Part shown: positions 61,393-64,000 of the stretch, piece by piece | Layout: every line of letters begins with the position of its first letter | Numbering within the stretch: the stretch's first letter is position 1 | Assembly (NCBI GenBank): GCA_028564705.1 | Contig: JAPXFQ010001133.1 | Span: 3,486,001-3,550,000 of the forward strand | Direction of reading: 5' to 3' | Length of the DNA: 64,000 nt | Source of the DNA: Apricaphanius iberus | Lineage: Eukaryota; Chordata; Actinopteri; Cyprinodontiformes; Aphaniidae | The notes under the pieces: model-generated | Told to the model about the DNA's origin: nothing | Databases searched by the model: none | The model's input: only the letters and a program-made list of their open reading frames with translations | Position numbers and translations under genes: made by a program

Positions 61393-63680
61393 TAAAATTT
61401 TAAAATTATCTATATTCCTTCACTCTCATTATTTTAGTCATTTTCTTTCATTCTCAAATGCAGGCACCGACCATCCTCCAACTTCTAAAGTGTTGTCTAG
61501 TAAAACAGTGCTGCCTTAGAGACTTTAGGAAATTCTAGAAAACCATTACAAGAAAACACATGATCAAATTCATGTGAGCTTGTAAATAGCTAAATGTCTG
61601 AACAGAAGATTGATTCATGCTTATGCTGTGGCAGTCACTCAGCATACCTGGCCTTTTACTCTGTCCTCACGGATAACATCACTGAGGAACTTCTGTTAGC
61701 AGGTCTCTTGCTCTCACACACACACATACAGATTCACTGGAACACACACATGGACCCCACTCACATTGTAAAAAAAAAACACACAAGCAATCATACAATT
61801 TAAATTTATAAAGCGTGTCACCTGGCAATGCACCCAGTGCAAAATGTCCAGAAGGTGGAACTTCAACATACTGCGGTTCTCACAAATACTACATCACGTT
61901 GTCTCTAAACTGAATAAAGTCCAGTTTAGAGAGAGATGGAGGAGTGCTGCATTGATTCAAACAAATTATTTCAAATTAATATATGGCAATTCAATCATTG
62001 CATGTCAAATGATTTGTTTGTTTTAAAGAACAGAATGGGCCTGATTCATTTTGTTATGGTTGCATAGTGTGCCTAGTTCCGAAATACAGTGTTAGTACTA
62101 AATCTCTCACTTTTGTATCTAAAACAGACAATGCTGCATTTCTTTATTCTCACAAGCCCAAGACTCTGTAAACTCTGTACTTCTGAATGATTTAATGGAT
62201 GTTTTAATAACTGGTTCAGGCTGATTTGGGAGGGAGAAATAATACTTTATATACTTAGATGCTCCTGGGTGGCATGTGTAGTAAGATATAGTTTAGGACT
62301 CCCCCCCTTCAGATATATCTGCAGAGAATTGTTCATGTAAATCTTTGATTTCTTATCAATTCAACCAACCCTGGGGGATCTTGGATCACAACAAACATCA
62401 ATGGCTGCATAAAGAAAATCTTTAAACAGAAATCCCTAACAGCTCAAATAATGCACATTGCCATGCTGCCCCCACCTTGGTACTGTTCCTGTTCAAATTA
62501 AATTATTATTAGATTAATCTTAAAACAAAGATTAACACAATTGCATAGTCTGAAAAAATGACTTTGCCTAATATTCACTGTCTCAACTATGTTTTGTTAT
62601 GAGTTGAACCCTCGTCATATATCTTATAAATAAGTAATTATATCTAAAACTACCTAATTTTTCTATTTATCATCAACCTTTCCCCCTGTTGATCATTGTC
62701 ATCCATCGACCACCCCTGCTGGCTTAATTGGCCAGGTAAAGTTGACTGTTTTAGACTCATTTATTCGGACATGCACTTGTCTGAGACTGATGTGAGTTGT
62801 TTGACCAGCCAACACGCCATAGGTGTAAAAGAACAATATGGAGTCATGAAGCCAAATGTGTGTATGAATGCAAAGCGATTACTGCTGGGCAAATTTTAGG
62901 CGGTTTCATGAAAACACATGTCTTAAGGACAGGACTAAAAAAGACATACTTTGAAGCAAAAAACATTCAGCAACACAGAAGATGTATGTTTTCACAGCCC
63001 TTATTCTTTTAAGATATGTGTGATAAACTTGACAAAACTCTTGTTGATCTATTCTCTCGTTGCCTTATCATGTGGCAAGCATTACTAAATAGCATTACAT
63101 TTCCCATCAAGGTCTTTTTTGGGAAGCACTATGTAGTGAATCCATTTAAGCCATTTTTATCATATGGTAGTCAGTATTGACAACATGTATCTGCTAAGCC
63201 ATGTATTTGGAAATAAAAGAGAAGGTAATTGAGAAGTTGCTCTATTACACAACTAGTTTCATAGACATATATGATAAAATGGTTAGTAAAAACTTCAGCA
63301 TGACCAATTTAGCAATTGCCTCATAGAGCCCTACGCAAAAAAGAACTATGTCAGTTTTTAATAAGTCTGGACAGAATGTTCTGATGTTTAATTTAAAATC
63401 TAAAATAATTAGACTTTTTAATCTAAACTGAATAACTCTATACTACAGTGAGATTTCTTTAAACACCAGTTAAGATTTGTGAAACTGCTGTCCTGTTGTT
63501 GAAAACAACAAAAAAACAATACATGTTAAATGAGTTTGATTGTCTCAAGTATGGTAGCAATAAAATATTTGCTGGTTTTGAATTAAGGTCCTAAAGCAGC
63601 TCGCTCACTGACAGTTGATAGGAAGTGACATGTAGTTCTGAAGCCTCGCCTCTGATCCACATGCACAGGCACCAGAACAG
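61393..63680. other. AT-rich non-coding sequence, no gene seen
   Basis: Includes a CA-rich stretch at about 61715-61755. A 'gggcctgattcattttg' phrase at 62037-62055 may be the start of another copy of the repeat at 25669, but it does not continue. Confidence 0.4.
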
Positions 63681-63685
63681 TGATA

Positions 63686-64000
63686 GAATAGAATAGAATT
63701 CAACTTTATTGTCAGTGCACGTATCACAAATACAAGGCAACGAAAACCAGTTTGCTTCCATCCAGAAGTGCTTTAGCATTATTATATATATATTACAGAA
63801 TATAGATCTAATATAGATATATTACAAATGTACACAGTATGAAGGTATGTTTTGAAAATACTATAATTATAAGTATACACAGGCTATTACTATAGTGAAT
63901 GTACAAGTTATGTAAAGCTATGAACACGTTATGAGTATGGTTATAAATATGAAAAGCTATAACAGATTATAGATATACAATTGCGAGTATTAAAAAACAG
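63686..64000. repeat. Interspersed repeat with 'aattcaactttattgtc' start, cut by window end
   Basis: Begins 'gatagaatagaatagaattc', then 'aactttattgtcagtgcac', 'aatacaaggcaacgaaa' and 'ccatccagaagtgctttagc', followed by a long AT-rich run of 'atatatta' and 'tatgaac' units reaching the window edge. This is a common fish repeat, often at the 3' end of LINE-type elements. Orientation and family are not resolved. Confidence 0.5.

Noticed and set aside
63591..63779. 62-codon minus-strand cysteine-rich frame
   Set aside because: Falls mostly inside the repeat at 63686 and is a translation of repeat sequence.

Overview
The window looks like teleost fish DNA. It is AT-rich, has no bacterial-style gene packing, and carries a mix typical of ray-finned fish: Tc1/mariner and hAT transposons, a PIF/Harbinger-like MITE, several CR1/L2-type LINE fragments, an L1-group (Tx1-like) LINE, tRNA-headed SINEs and microsatellites. 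No complete host protein-coding gene is visible. The host sequence appears to be intergenic or the inside of very long introns. Three candidate host exons are reported, all on the minus strand: a signal-peptide first exon at about 8.05-8.15 kb and two neighbouring exons near 50.8 and 51.6 kb, the first of which carries an in-frame stop.

Layout. 1-8 kb: AT-rich sequence with one LINE 3' fragment and microsatellites. 8.0-8.6 kb: a locally GC-richer island holding the signal-peptide exon and its probable 5' UTR. 9.2-10 kb: a decayed minus-strand LINE. 13.55-13.93 kb: a Harbinger-like MITE with TTA duplications. 16-21.1 kb: a block of minus-strand LINE sequence; the lower part is interrupted by a 445-bp hAT MITE with a perfect 8-bp target duplication. 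22-28.9 kb: SINEs, hAT ends, a (TA)n tract and a second hAT-like MITE.

29.0-37.7 kb: the dominant feature, an L1-group LINE of about 8.7 kb on the plus strand. It has a 5' UTR with promoter-like motifs, an intact ORF1 (coiled coil, RRM, C-terminal domain), an ORF2 of about 3.75 kb broken by three frameshifts, and about 3.1 kb of very GC-rich, G-on-sense 3' sequence beginning at the ORF2 stop codon. ORF1 would package the RNA, and the ORF2 endonuclease and RT would nick and copy. As it stands ORF2 is broken, so this copy could move only with help in trans.

39.27-40.87 kb: a 1605-bp Tc1-type transposon with 213-bp inverted repeats that are almost identical, flanked by TA, around a dead transposase. 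44-48.8 kb: SINEs, a Buster/ZBED-like hAT remnant, and a short reading frame resembling a fish P2X7-like tail. 50.7-51.9 kb: candidate host exons. 55-64 kb: diverged repeats, a hAT-type zinc-finger remnant, and a LINE-tail-like repeat running off the end.

All family calls rest on motif recognition by eye; no database search was possible.
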